Below are positions 26,221-33,079 of a stretch of DNA of 39,611 bases, one piece after another. The DNA is from an uncultured Elusimicrobium sp. GTDB lineage: Bacteria > Elusimicrobiota > Elusimicrobia > Elusimicrobiales > Elusimicrobiaceae. The position numbers were made by a program, and so were the translations under genes. Positions within the stretch are counted from its first letter, which is position 1, and each line of letters starts with the position of its first letter. Where the stretch lies: positions 1 to 39,611 of the forward strand of contig CACXER010000042.1 in NCBI GenBank assembly GCA_902766765.1, given 5' to 3'. The notes under the pieces were generated by a model, which saw nothing but the letters and a program-made list of their open reading frames with translations, had not been told where the DNA came from and ran no database searches.

Positions 26221-27303
26221 ATGACACGCAAAAAAACAGCCAAATCCTCCAAGAATCACTTCCCAACGGGTAAATCCCGGGCTATTACGGCTTTACGGGG
26301 GAAATCTTTTTATGGGTATGAGTTTGTTTCGTTGGTAGATGTTCGTACGAAACGGGGTACGTACTTGGGGGGGAATGTGCGTCCGGTCGCCACGTTATAC
26401 CGTATGCCGATGCATGCCTCAGCCATTGAAAAGGCCGTTCAGCAAGGCATTTTTCATTACGAGTGGTCTGCCTTGCGCGGAAAGGAACAACAGTTATATC
26501 AAACGACCTGTGTGGCGTTGTCTCCCACGATAGGAAAAGCAACGGAAGTATTGGTATTATCCCGCAACATTACGCAAGGATTTATTCCGTATACGGGGCC
26601 CGTTACCGGGCTGCACGATAGTTTTGCTCCACGAACTTTTGCACAGATTTTACTGGCTACCCGGGAAACGGAAAAAAGAGAAATTTCCAAAGCATTACAC
26701 GATGAAATCGGTTCCAGCGCAGTCATGCTCACGGCGCTACTTAGTTTGGTGCGGGCGAGCGTACAAACCGGAAACACGAAGCAAGCCCTGCGTGATTTGG
26801 CCCAATTAGATACACAGATTAAACAAGGGGTGGAGCGTATTAAAAATATCGTTGTATCTTTGCGTCCGCCCGCCATAGAAAATCAAGGCGGTTTGGGAGG
26901 CGCCGTGCGGGATTTATTGGAAAATGTGAGCGCGCTAAATCTTATCCCCTATACCTTTGATTACCAAGAGCCCAACGATACGATCGGGGTGTCGGATAAT
27001 GTAAAAATTTTGCTATACCGCATAGTGCAAGAAGCCCTGACTAACATTGTAAAGCACGCCCGCGCGAAACATATTTCTGTTGGTTTGAAAACGGTGGGAA
27101 CACGTATCCGTTTAACTGTCTGCGATGACGGAGTGGGGTTTGTTCCTGCCAAGCAACTGTCCATCAAGCAAGTGGGGCTGCTAGCGATGAAAGACAGTGT
27201 AAAATTATTGGGCGGTAAGATATCCGTTAAAAGTGCGCCTGGCAAAGGTACGCACATTACGGTGTCTTGCCCGCGTGTTGTATATGGGGGAAAAGTATTA
27301 TGA
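26221..27303 (+). CDS. Soluble sensor histidine kinase, NarL/DegS-type (PAS-HisKA_3-HATPase)
   Basis: A 360-residue kinase without membrane helices. An N-terminal PAS-like domain (about 30-125) ends in VLVLSRNIT, typical of a PAS core. The HisKA_3 helix has the phospho-acceptor H160 in ALHDEIGSS. The ATPase domain (about 265-355) shows IVQEALTNIVKHA (N box), DDGVGF (G1) and GKGTHITV. Being cytoplasmic, it likely senses an internal or cofactor-bound signal. Its TGA overlaps the regulator ATG (ATGA), so the two are a coupled pair. No Shine-Dalgarno is seen. Confidence 0.9.
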   Translation: MTRKKTAKSSKNHFPTGKSRAITALRGKSFYGYEFVSLVDVRTKRGTYLGGNVRPVATLYRMPMHASAIEKAVQQGIFHYEWSALRGKEQQLYQTTCVALSPTIGKATEVLVLSRNITQGFIPYTGPVTGLHDSFAPRTFAQILLATRETEKREISKALHDEIGSSAVMLTALLSLVRASVQTGNTKQALRDLAQLDTQIKQGVERIKNIVVSLRPPAIENQGGLGGAVRDLLENVSALNLIPYTFDYQEPNDTIGVSDNVKILLYRIVQEALTNIVKHARAKHISVGLKTVGTRIRLTVCDDGVGFVPAKQLSIKQVGLLAMKDSVKLLGGKISVKSAPGKGTHITVSCPRVVYGGKVL

Positions 27304-27944
27304 AAAAAGTTGTATTGGCTGATGACCATGCGATTGTACGTACGGGGGTGCGTACGGTTTTGGAGCGTTTAGGCAAGGATATGGAAGTAACGGCGGAAGT
27401 TTCCAACGGGCAGGAACTGGTAGACTATGCCAAAACACATCCGGACGAAATTTACGTGGTGGATATTGCCATGCCCGTGATGAACGGAATTGAAGCCGTA
27501 GAACAAATGGTCAACATGCATCCGGATATTAAAGTCGTGATGCTGAGTATGTATGATGACCGCATCTCGGTGGAAAAATCGCTCAAAGCCGGGGCTAAAG
27601 GATTTATTGTCAAAGTCTCCGCCGCCGATGAAATTGTCAACGCTATAGAAGAACTTTGCGCCGGTCGGTTTTATTTGTGCAGCAAAGTTTCTAAGTATAT
27701 CGTACAAGGTTTTTTGGGTAAGACTTCTCCGCGCAAGCGCGACGGACGCGGGCTTACCCCCAAAGAAAAAGAAGTTTTGCAACTCATTGCGGAAGGATAC
27801 AGTAGCAAACAAATCGCTAAAGCGTTTAATTTGTCGCTCAATACGATCCATGTACACCGCAATAACATTATGAAAAAGTTGGGCATCCATAAACAAACCG
27901 AATTGGTGCGTTTTGCACTCAAAGAAGGGATTGCCCGGCTATAA
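27300..27944 (+). CDS. Response regulator, NarL/FixJ family
   Basis: A 214-residue transcription factor. The receiver domain (1-120) has the acidic pair in ADDH, phospho-acceptor D55 in VVDIAMPVMNG and the conserved Lys in GAKGFIVK. The C-terminal LuxR-type helix-turn-helix (about 150-210) begins LTPKEKEVLQLIAEGYSSKQIA. The start at 27300 overlaps the kinase stop by 4 nt; an upstream in-frame start at 27267 would add residues unlike a receiver. Targets are unknown. Confidence 0.94.
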   Translation: MKKVVLADDHAIVRTGVRTVLERLGKDMEVTAEVSNGQELVDYAKTHPDEIYVVDIAMPVMNGIEAVEQMVNMHPDIKVVMLSMYDDRISVEKSLKAGAKGFIVKVSAADEIVNAIEELCAGRFYLCSKVSKYIVQGFLGKTSPRKRDGRGLTPKEKEVLQLIAEGYSSKQIAKAFNLSLNTIHVHRNNIMKKLGIHKQTELVRFALKEGIARL

Positions 27945-27955
27945 AGGATTGAATT

Positions 27956-28558
27956 ATGCGTATTATTGCCGGAACCGCCCGCGGGCGGAGGATATTTTCC
28001 GTATCTAAGAATTTACCCGTCAAACCCATTTCGGACCGGATTAAACAATCGGTTTTTGATATCATCCGCCCACGGTTACCCGGGGCCATGATGTTGGACT
28101 TGTTTGCCGGAACGGGGAATGTGTCGTTAGAGGCGCTTTCGCGCGGTGCGATGCGTTGTGTGATGGTGGATCGGGAGCCGGCGTGTATCAAAAATATTCA
28201 CCGTAATTTAGCGCATTTGGGGTTTGAAGACCGGGCCAAAGTGTTACGCGGAGATATTTTAAAACCGTTAGATTATCTGCTTGCCTATAGTGACAATGAA
28301 GGGTACGATATTATTTTTATGGGGCCGCCGTACCGGGATATCAATAATAAGATGTTGTCCTTGTCTGAACCGGCCTTGAAAAACGTGGCAGAGGCACGAT
28401 TGCTGGCCCCAAAAGGCATTATTATTTTGCAGACTCACAAAACGGAAGAATTTGCCGTGCCCGCCGGACTGGAGATTTACCGCGTGGAAAAATATGGGGA
28501 CACACTTGTTCATTTCTTGCGTGAAACCCTTCGGGAGAAAAAAACCGATGTTGAATGA
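27956..28558 (+). CDS. rsmD: 16S rRNA (guanine966-N2)-methyltransferase, with altered catalytic motif
   Basis: A 200-residue Rossmann-fold methyltransferase. The N-terminal MRIIAGTARGRRI, SDRIKQSVFDII and SAM-binding LDLFAGTGNVSLEALSRGA are all typical of RsmD, which modifies 16S rRNA in assembling small subunits. The catalytic motif IV, usually DPPY/F, here reads G123-PPY in IIFMGPPYRD, so the acidic residue that contacts the target amino group is missing. AAAGGA gives the start 11 nt after the regulator stop. The stop overlaps the next gene by 11 nt. Confidence 0.9.
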   Translation: MRIIAGTARGRRIFSVSKNLPVKPISDRIKQSVFDIIRPRLPGAMMLDLFAGTGNVSLEALSRGAMRCVMVDREPACIKNIHRNLAHLGFEDRAKVLRGDILKPLDYLLAYSDNEGYDIIFMGPPYRDINNKMLSLSEPALKNVAEARLLAPKGIIILQTHKTEEFAVPAGLEIYRVEKYGDTLVHFLRETLREKKTDVE

Positions 28559-29279
28559 TTCACACGAACTGAATTTTTCCAAAATCAAAACATATAATGA
28601 ATGCCCGCTGGCCTATAAACTCAAATATATAGAAGGTAAAAAAGAAGGGCTGGTGCCGGCATCTTCACTGGGGGTATCGCTTCACCGTACGTTAGAAGCA
28701 TACCACGCCGAAAGTAATGATCCATCCGAACTCCTTTCCTATTACGATGATTGTTGGATGGGGGCCGGCTACAGCAGTGCGGGCGAACAAATGGAGTGGT
28801 ATTTAAAGGGTAAGCGGATGTTGGAAGTCTATGCCCAGCGCGAGTATGAACGCAAAACTACCGTGGACAGCACAGAGCGCGAATTTATTTTTCAAGAGGG
28901 CGAATGGACCTTGCGCGGGAAAATTGACCGCATTGATAAACATCCGGATGGTTCGTGGGAAGTAATTGACTATAAAACCGGTACAGATGTGGACGTTAAT
29001 ACGCAAGTGACCGATTCGTTGCAACTCGGTATCTATGCGATAGGGGCTCGCCGGGCTTGGCATATGGAACAAGGGAAAGCCACCATTTATTTTGTGGCCT
29101 TTGATAAAACCGTTAGTGCTCCGTTTGATTCGTTTGACGAACAAAAAATTTTAGATGTTTTTATTCAAACCGGTCAGAAAATCGTAGCCGGAGAATTCCC
29201 GCCTAATCACGCCCAATGCGCTAACTGTTTGTTCAAAAACCGATGTAGCGAATCGGTTGCCCCCGCCGAACAGCCATAA
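28548..29279 (+). CDS. RecB-family PD-(D/E)XK nuclease with Fe-S cluster motif
   Basis: A 243-residue stand-alone nuclease of the RecB/AddB/Cas4-like superfamily. The core has GKIDRID and IDYKTG (Asp about 141, Lys 143) with a downstream QLGIYA (the QxxxY motif). One N-terminal Cys (C19 in NECPLAYKLKY) and three C-terminal Cys (C224, C227, C233) form the typical 4Fe-4S arrangement. It should act on DNA ends in repair; no CRISPR array or cas gene is near, so Cas4 is not implied. ATG 28548 (GGAG upstream) is preferred over the longer frame from 28452, which overlaps rsmD extensively. Confidence 0.87.
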   Translation: MLNDSHELNFSKIKTYNECPLAYKLKYIEGKKEGLVPASSLGVSLHRTLEAYHAESNDPSELLSYYDDCWMGAGYSSAGEQMEWYLKGKRMLEVYAQREYERKTTVDSTEREFIFQEGEWTLRGKIDRIDKHPDGSWEVIDYKTGTDVDVNTQVTDSLQLGIYAIGARRAWHMEQGKATIYFVAFDKTVSAPFDSFDEQKILDVFIQTGQKIVAGEFPPNHAQCANCLFKNRCSESVAPAEQP

Positions 29280-29292
29280 TTTAATTTGCATC

Positions 29293-29321
29293 TTGCATAA
29301 TTTAGTTCGGTTTATTACAAT
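29293..29321 (+). promoter_or_regulatory. Promoter of the CheD-like exported protein gene (leaderless)
   Basis: -35 TTGCAT (29293-29298), 17-nt spacer, -10 TACAAT (29316-29321). The -10 ends 6 nt before ATG 29328, so the AGAGGA that looks like a ribosome-binding site would not be transcribed. Confidence 0.65.
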
Positions 29322-29327
29322 AGAGGA

Positions 29328-30272
29328 ATGAAAACATTACAAATTGCACTTATTTCAAGTCTTCTTTGCAGCGGGGTCTTCTCTTCCGCTTTTGCCCAAC
29401 ACGGCATCGGTAAACCGACAGCCAAAAAACCGGTTGTCCATTCGTCCCACCATCACTCCAAAAGACCGAGGTTATATGGACGCAAATCCAATGGATCCTA
29501 TGTGGAATTGCGGGAGCATTTTGCCGGTTCTCGGTTTGGTATTGCGGACGATGATAACTTGTCTTTCGTGGTGGTGAACTTCATTACAACCCAACGCCCG
29601 GATGAGCCGGTTGCCCAAAAAACGTTAGTGCCCAAAAATTTGGTTTATCGGCAGGTGAGTCGTAAGGCGCTGGCTGCTACCCAGCAAAACCAAGCCCCCG
29701 CGCCGGACTTTGTCCCGTACACGGGAGGGAAAGGAAATATCAGAATGGTTGGTTTTAAAGAATGGTTTTCGGCTACGCCGGCAGAGGCCCCACAATGGGT
29801 GGGTACGTTTGGGCTGACCCATTCGGTAGGCGTAGCGGTTGTCAGTAAGCGTGGCGGTCAGGTGGTTCGTGTAAGCGTTGCTCACGTGGACATGAACACG
29901 GTGTTGGCCCACGAAAATTCCTGGGAATTTTTTGCCCAAAGTAATGAGTTTGGAGCGGAGCAAACGGATATCTTTTTGCTTTCAGAAAAAGGGGATGAAG
30001 CCCTCGTTACCCAACTACGTGAGCGGTTTCAATACCTCAATTTGCCCAACCCGCGTTACGTGATTCGGACGGACCATGCGGGGCAATTCGCGGTAAATAC
30101 CCAAACCGGGGAAGTAAGTACGGAAATCACTTTCCCGACGGATGTGAGATGGACAGATCAAGATGAATTGCGTTTTAATTACCAGATCATGAATATTTTG
30201 ACGCCTAATCCGTTGACGCCGAGCCCGTTGCAACAAGCAGTTTCTTCACAACGCGCCCAAGCTGCCCAATAA
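29328..30272 (+). CDS. Exported protein of unknown function with a CheD-like core
   Basis: A 314-residue protein with a signal peptide (residues 1-23, SAFA then QHG) and a His-rich patch after it. No family is certain. The core from about residue 158 resembles CheD glutamine deamidases in pattern: GTFGLTHSVGVAVV matches the strand-turn holding the CheD catalytic Cys (T-L-G-S-C-V), VSVAHVDM matches the catalytic His strand, and YVIRTDHAG...NTQTGEVSTEI matches the closing GG...R...TG strands. The Cys position is Val/Ser here, so deamidase activity is unlikely. It is a single-gene unit with its own promoter and terminator. The export signal is odd for CheD, which is cytoplasmic. Confidence 0.5.
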   Translation: MKTLQIALISSLLCSGVFSSAFAQHGIGKPTAKKPVVHSSHHHSKRPRLYGRKSNGSYVELREHFAGSRFGIADDDNLSFVVVNFITTQRPDEPVAQKTLVPKNLVYRQVSRKALAATQQNQAPAPDFVPYTGGKGNIRMVGFKEWFSATPAEAPQWVGTFGLTHSVGVAVVSKRGGQVVRVSVAHVDMNTVLAHENSWEFFAQSNEFGAEQTDIFLLSEKGDEALVTQLRERFQYLNLPNPRYVIRTDHAGQFAVNTQTGEVSTEITFPTDVRWTDQDELRFNYQIMNILTPNPLTPSPLQQAVSSQRAQAAQ

Positions 30273-30285
30273 AAGTATCCTTTGT

Positions 30286-30318
30286 AAAGCCACCCCCTAC
30301 GCTGTGGGGGGTGGTTTT
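30286..30318 (+). terminator. Terminator after the CheD-like gene
   Basis: A 12-bp stem (AAAGCCACCCCC with GGGGGTGGTTTT, one G-U pair) and a 9-nt loop, ending in T4. It separates this gene from the rpsF operon promoter. Confidence 0.8.
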
Positions 30319-30334
30319 CAATTCCGTTTGTTTT

Positions 30335-30343
30335 TGTTATAAT
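30335..30343 (+). promoter_or_regulatory. Extended -10 promoter of the rpsF operon
   Basis: TG-T-TATAAT; a weak -35 TTTTCA lies at 30315-30320 (17-nt spacer). The predicted start near 30350 gives a leader of about 68 nt that holds the hairpin at 30361-30388. Confidence 0.6.
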
Positions 30344-30360
30344 ATATACAAGGTAAAAAG

Positions 30361-30388
30361 CCGCGGGCTATGCCTGCGGTATTTTTTT
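30361..30388 (+). promoter_or_regulatory. Terminator-like hairpin in the rpsF leader (candidate attenuator / S6:S18 leader)
   Basis: An 8-bp stem CCGCGGGC / GCCTGCGG (one G-U pair, 3-nt loop) is followed after TA by T7, inside the leader of rpsF. Many bacteria control this operon through an S6:S18-binding leader RNA; position and the CCG-containing stem fit, but I cannot match the full consensus. It could instead be a simple attenuator. Confidence 0.5.
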
Positions 30389-30417
30389 CCTTACAAAACG
30401 CTAGTAAAAATTAGTCT

Positions 30418-30738
30418 ATGAAAACGTACGAAAGTGTAATTATCGTAAAACCCCAACTCTCCGATGGAGAAGTGGGCGAATTCGTGAATAAGGCCAAAGC
30501 CCTTATCACGAGCAAAGGCGGAGAAGTAACCAGCGAAGAAAAATTGGGTCGTCGCAAATTCACCCATGAAGTAAATCACGTTCGCGATGGGTTCTATCTC
30601 TACTTGAAATTCAAAGCCGAACCTTCTTTTGTAAAAGAATTTGAAGGTGCTTTGAAACTCAACGAAAACGTACTGCGCTCCATGACGTTAAACGCCGTGG
30701 AAGTGAAAGCCAAACCGGCCCCAGTCGTAGGAAAATAA
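30418..30738 (+). CDS. rpsF: 30S ribosomal protein S6
   Basis: 106 residues, the usual length. It starts MKTYESVIIVKP and continues with the typical KLGRRKFTHEVNH and GFYLYLKF blocks. It binds the 16S central domain with S18, which is encoded two genes downstream. No Shine-Dalgarno is evident. First gene of rpsF-ssb-rpsR-rplI, a widely conserved order. Confidence 0.97.
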   Translation: MKTYESVIIVKPQLSDGEVGEFVNKAKALITSKGGEVTSEEKLGRRKFTHEVNHVRDGFYLYLKFKAEPSFVKEFEGALKLNENVLRSMTLNAVEVKAKPAPVVGK

Positions 30739-30751
30739 AAGGTTGACTTAT

Positions 30752-31201
30752 ATGCCAAACTCCATGAGATTACCGGAACAAAATCTAGTCCTTCTAGTCG
30801 GACGGTTAACACGTGACCCTAACGTGGCATTTACACAGAAAGGTCAAGCCGTGTGCCGTTGTAGTATTGCGGTAAACCGCAGATATCAAGATCCGACTAC
30901 AAACGATTGGAAAGATGACGTGGTTTTTGTGCCCGTCGTAGTATGGGGCGCGGCAGCCGATCGGTGTAAAGACCGGATTAAAAAGGGAACGCCCGTTGCT
31001 GTAGAAGGGCGCCTGACTGCCGATGAATATACCGATAAAGCCACGGGCCAAACCCGCAAAAGTATGCAAGTTACGGCCCGGCGGATCCAAATCCTGGAAT
31101 CCGCAGCCGCCGCCGGAGGCGCCTACAATGACGGCGCACAAGCGGCCGCAAAGGACGACGTCCCCACTACCGAAATACCGGAAGATGACGTGCCCTTTTA
31201 A
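30752..31201 (+). CDS. ssb: Single-stranded DNA-binding protein
   Basis: 149 residues. The OB fold (about 8-115) has NLVLLVGRLTRDPNV and WGAAADRCKDRIKKGTPVAVEGRL. A short Ala/Gly linker leads to the acidic tip EIPEDDVPF that recruits repair and replication partners. A TTG at 30743 is in frame, but ATG 30752 is preferred, with AAAGG upstream. It protects single-stranded DNA during replication and repair; its position between rpsF and rpsR is conserved in bacteria. Confidence 0.96.
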   Translation: MPNSMRLPEQNLVLLVGRLTRDPNVAFTQKGQAVCRCSIAVNRRYQDPTTNDWKDDVVFVPVVVWGAAADRCKDRIKKGTPVAVEGRLTADEYTDKATGQTRKSMQVTARRIQILESAAAAGGAYNDGAQAAAKDDVPTTEIPEDDVPF

Positions 31202-31221
31202 CCTAACAAACGAGGAAACAA

Positions 31222-31539
31222 ATGTCTGAAGAAATCACGAATACTCCCGCTGTAGAACCGGCTCCTGCCGCTACGGCCGCCCGCCCGGAAAGACCGGGTC
31301 GTGCCTTCGGGAAAAAGCGCTTTGAATCCAGACGCAAAGTCTGCAAAGTATGCGCTGAAAAAATTGACAATGTAGACTATAAGAACTTCCAGTTCGTAAA
31401 GTCTTTCACCATGGAAAGCGGCAAGATTTTGTCCCGCCGCATTACCGGTACGTGCGCTAAGCACCAACGCCAAATCACCAAAGCGATCAAACGCGACCGC
31501 AACTTGGCGATTTTGCCCTATTCCTTACCCAAAAAATAA
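31222..31539 (+). CDS. rpsR: 30S ribosomal protein S18 (zinc-ribbon-type Cys set)
   Basis: 105 residues, longer than the usual 75-80 because of an Ala/Pro-rich N-terminal extension of about 30 residues. The core has CKVCAEK, DYKNFQFVKSF and ITGTCAKHQRQ. The C-x2-C ... C-x2-H set suggests a zinc-binding C+ form, which would tie its folding to zinc supply. GAGGAA lies upstream of the ATG. Confidence 0.95.
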   Translation: MSEEITNTPAVEPAPAATAARPERPGRAFGKKRFESRRKVCKVCAEKIDNVDYKNFQFVKSFTMESGKILSRRITGTCAKHQRQITKAIKRDRNLAILPYSLPKK

Positions 31540-31553
31540 GTTGGAGGACGAAC

Positions 31554-32057
31554 ATGAAAGTTATTTTGAAAGAAAACGTCAAAAATTTGGGTATGGTGGG
31601 TTCCATTGTGGAAGTGAAACCCGGTTACGCCCGCAACTTCTTAGTGCCGCATCGCTTGGCTGAAATCGCCACCGAAGGCGCCATTAAGAATTGGCAACTT
31701 GGTGCCGAACGCCGCCAAAAACGCATTGATGCGGAACTGGCCGAAGCGCGCAAAATCGCCGAAAAATTAACCGGTGTAGTTTTGCCGTTCACCAAAACGG
31801 TCAATGCCGATGGCGTAGTATTTGGTTCTGTCAACAAAGCCGATATCTACAAGGCCTTGAACGAACTTGGGCACAAAATCTCCAAAGATTCTATTGAGCT
31901 CAATATGCCGATCAAAGCCCTCGGTGAAACCGAAGTCGGTATCTATTTGAAACCGACCGTTACCGCTACCATCAAGGTACAAATCAATCCCTTGACGACG
32001 GTAGAAGAAAAAATCGGCGACGCGAAAGCGGAAGTAAAAGCCGAAGAAACCAAATAA
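31554..32057 (+). CDS. rplI: 50S ribosomal protein L9
   Basis: 167 residues. The N-terminal domain shows the L9 signature (GMVGSIVEVKPGYARNFLVPHRLA), then the long connecting helix (about 40-75) and the C-terminal rRNA-binding domain. A Glu/Lys/Ala-rich tail of about 15 residues extends the usual length. GGAGG lies 7 nt upstream of the ATG. Last gene of the operon, followed by a strong terminator. Confidence 0.97.
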   Translation: MKVILKENVKNLGMVGSIVEVKPGYARNFLVPHRLAEIATEGAIKNWQLGAERRQKRIDAELAEARKIAEKLTGVVLPFTKTVNADGVVFGSVNKADIYKALNELGHKISKDSIELNMPIKALGETEVGIYLKPTVTATIKVQINPLTTVEEKIGDAKAEVKAEETK

Positions 32058-32082
32058 TTACTGATACGCTTGCGTTTTGTAT

Positions 32083-32113
32083 AAAACCCCCACACTACAA
32101 GTGTGGGGGTTTT
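32083..32113. terminator. Bidirectional terminator between rplI and the two-TM protein gene
   Basis: A perfect 14-bp stem (AAAACCCCCACACT and its complement) with a 3-nt loop and T-tracts in both directions. It lies between convergent genes. Confidence 0.9.
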
Positions 32114-32149
32114 GTTTTCCGTGTGAAAATATTTTGTTTCTGTAAATTT

Positions 32150-32998
32150 TTAATGACCTACCCAGTTGCGTAAGGCAAACCAGGAAAGAAAACTCACGCC
32201 AAAGAAGATTAAAATTAGCAGAATAAACCAAATTCCGCGCCACATGGTTCCTCCGGTAGCGGGGGGTTCGGTTCCCGCGCCGAAGCGTTGGAGCATCGCC
32301 ATGGCACGCGCATCCGGTGCGGCGTCTGTCACCGCAGGGGTAGCCGTATTTTCAGGGTTACTTTTTTCTAATTGTTCCACGAGTTTTTCCAGTTCGCCTA
32401 AGATTTGTAAGGCGCGGAAACGGAACGCTTCCATTTCTTCCAGCGGAATCAAGCGGTGCTCGTGATATACGAGCGCATTGTCATTGAGTTCCAAATATAT
32501 ATTCGTTTGCGTTTTGAATAGCCCTGTCATCATGGGCGTAAACAATATGCCCGCCGCCGGTGACGGCGTATGCATACGGTAGGTGGAATCAATGGCGGGG
32601 ATATTGGTTTTCATGAGGGCATATTGCGAACGCGAAAACGGGGAAGTGAGCGGCGCGGCTTTTAATTGCGGGAATTGCCGCTTTTTCAGTTCGGCGGTAA
32701 AAATCGTTACCGGAATCGGTTTAGTCTTGGGATTTTCATCTATATAAATAATATCATCTGCCCAGCGGATAAAGGCCACGTTATCCGAACAGGTAAATAC
32801 GTTATGGTATTGATGAAAAAATTGCGTAAAAAATTCCAGCCGCCCGGCGGTAAGTTGGGTGGTTACGCTGGGTTTTCGTTTATCAAACGCACACCCCATC
32901 GAGCGGGCTAATCGCGCCAGTTGTGCACTGCGCGAACGGGTGGTGGCTACTAAGCCGACGACACAGGAAGCAATCACAAGGGAAATAAATAAAATCAT
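32150..32998 (-). CDS. Membrane protein of unknown function (two TM helices)
   Basis: A 282-residue protein with an N-terminal helix (residues 2-19) and a C-terminal helix (about 253-275, WFILLILIFFGVSFLSWF), so the middle 230 residues sit on one side. The middle has no recognisable motif; it contains an acidic helical stretch (LEEMEAFRFRALQILGELEKLVEQLEKS) followed by a low-complexity Pro/Ala/Thr linker. There is no ribosome-binding site. It has a canonical promoter (TTGACA-16-TATGAT) that ends 6 nt before the ATG. Function unknown. Confidence 0.7.
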   Translation of the reverse strand: MILFISLVIASCVVGLVATTRSRSAQLARLARSMGCAFDKRKPSVTTQLTAGRLEFFTQFFHQYHNVFTCSDNVAFIRWADDIIYIDENPKTKPIPVTIFTAELKKRQFPQLKAAPLTSPFSRSQYALMKTNIPAIDSTYRMHTPSPAAGILFTPMMTGLFKTQTNIYLELNDNALVYHEHRLIPLEEMEAFRFRALQILGELEKLVEQLEKSNPENTATPAVTDAAPDARAMAMLQRFGAGTEPPATGGTMWRGIWFILLILIFFGVSFLSWFALRNWVGH

Positions 32999-33004
32999 AC
33001 TTAT

Positions 33005-33032
33005 ATCATATCAAAAAAAGCGTGTCTGTCAA
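33005..33032 (-). promoter_or_regulatory. Canonical promoter giving a leaderless mRNA (two-TM protein gene)
   Basis: Minus strand: -35 TTGACA (33027-33032), 16-nt spacer, -10 TATGAT (33005-33010) with TG extension, then 6 nt to ATG 32998. The -35 is embedded in the T-tract end of the hppA terminator. Confidence 0.7.
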
Positions 33033-33039
33033 AAAAAAT

Positions 33040-33063
33040 CCCCCGCACCGAAAAGCGCGGGGG
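33040..33063 (-). terminator. Terminator of hppA
   Basis: A 7-bp GC stem (CCCCCGC / GCGGGGG) with a 10-nt loop followed on the minus strand by A and eight T. Confidence 0.85.
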
Positions 33064-33079
33064 AAGAAAACAACGTAAG

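Noticed and set aside
27369-27896. A 175-codon minus-strand frame opposite the response regulator
   Set aside because: Antisense shadow of a receiver/helix-turn-helix gene.
28548-29279. Cas4 (CRISPR adaptation nuclease)
   Set aside because: The fold and Cys set are similar, but no CRISPR array or other cas gene lies in the window; stand-alone RecB-like nucleases are common.
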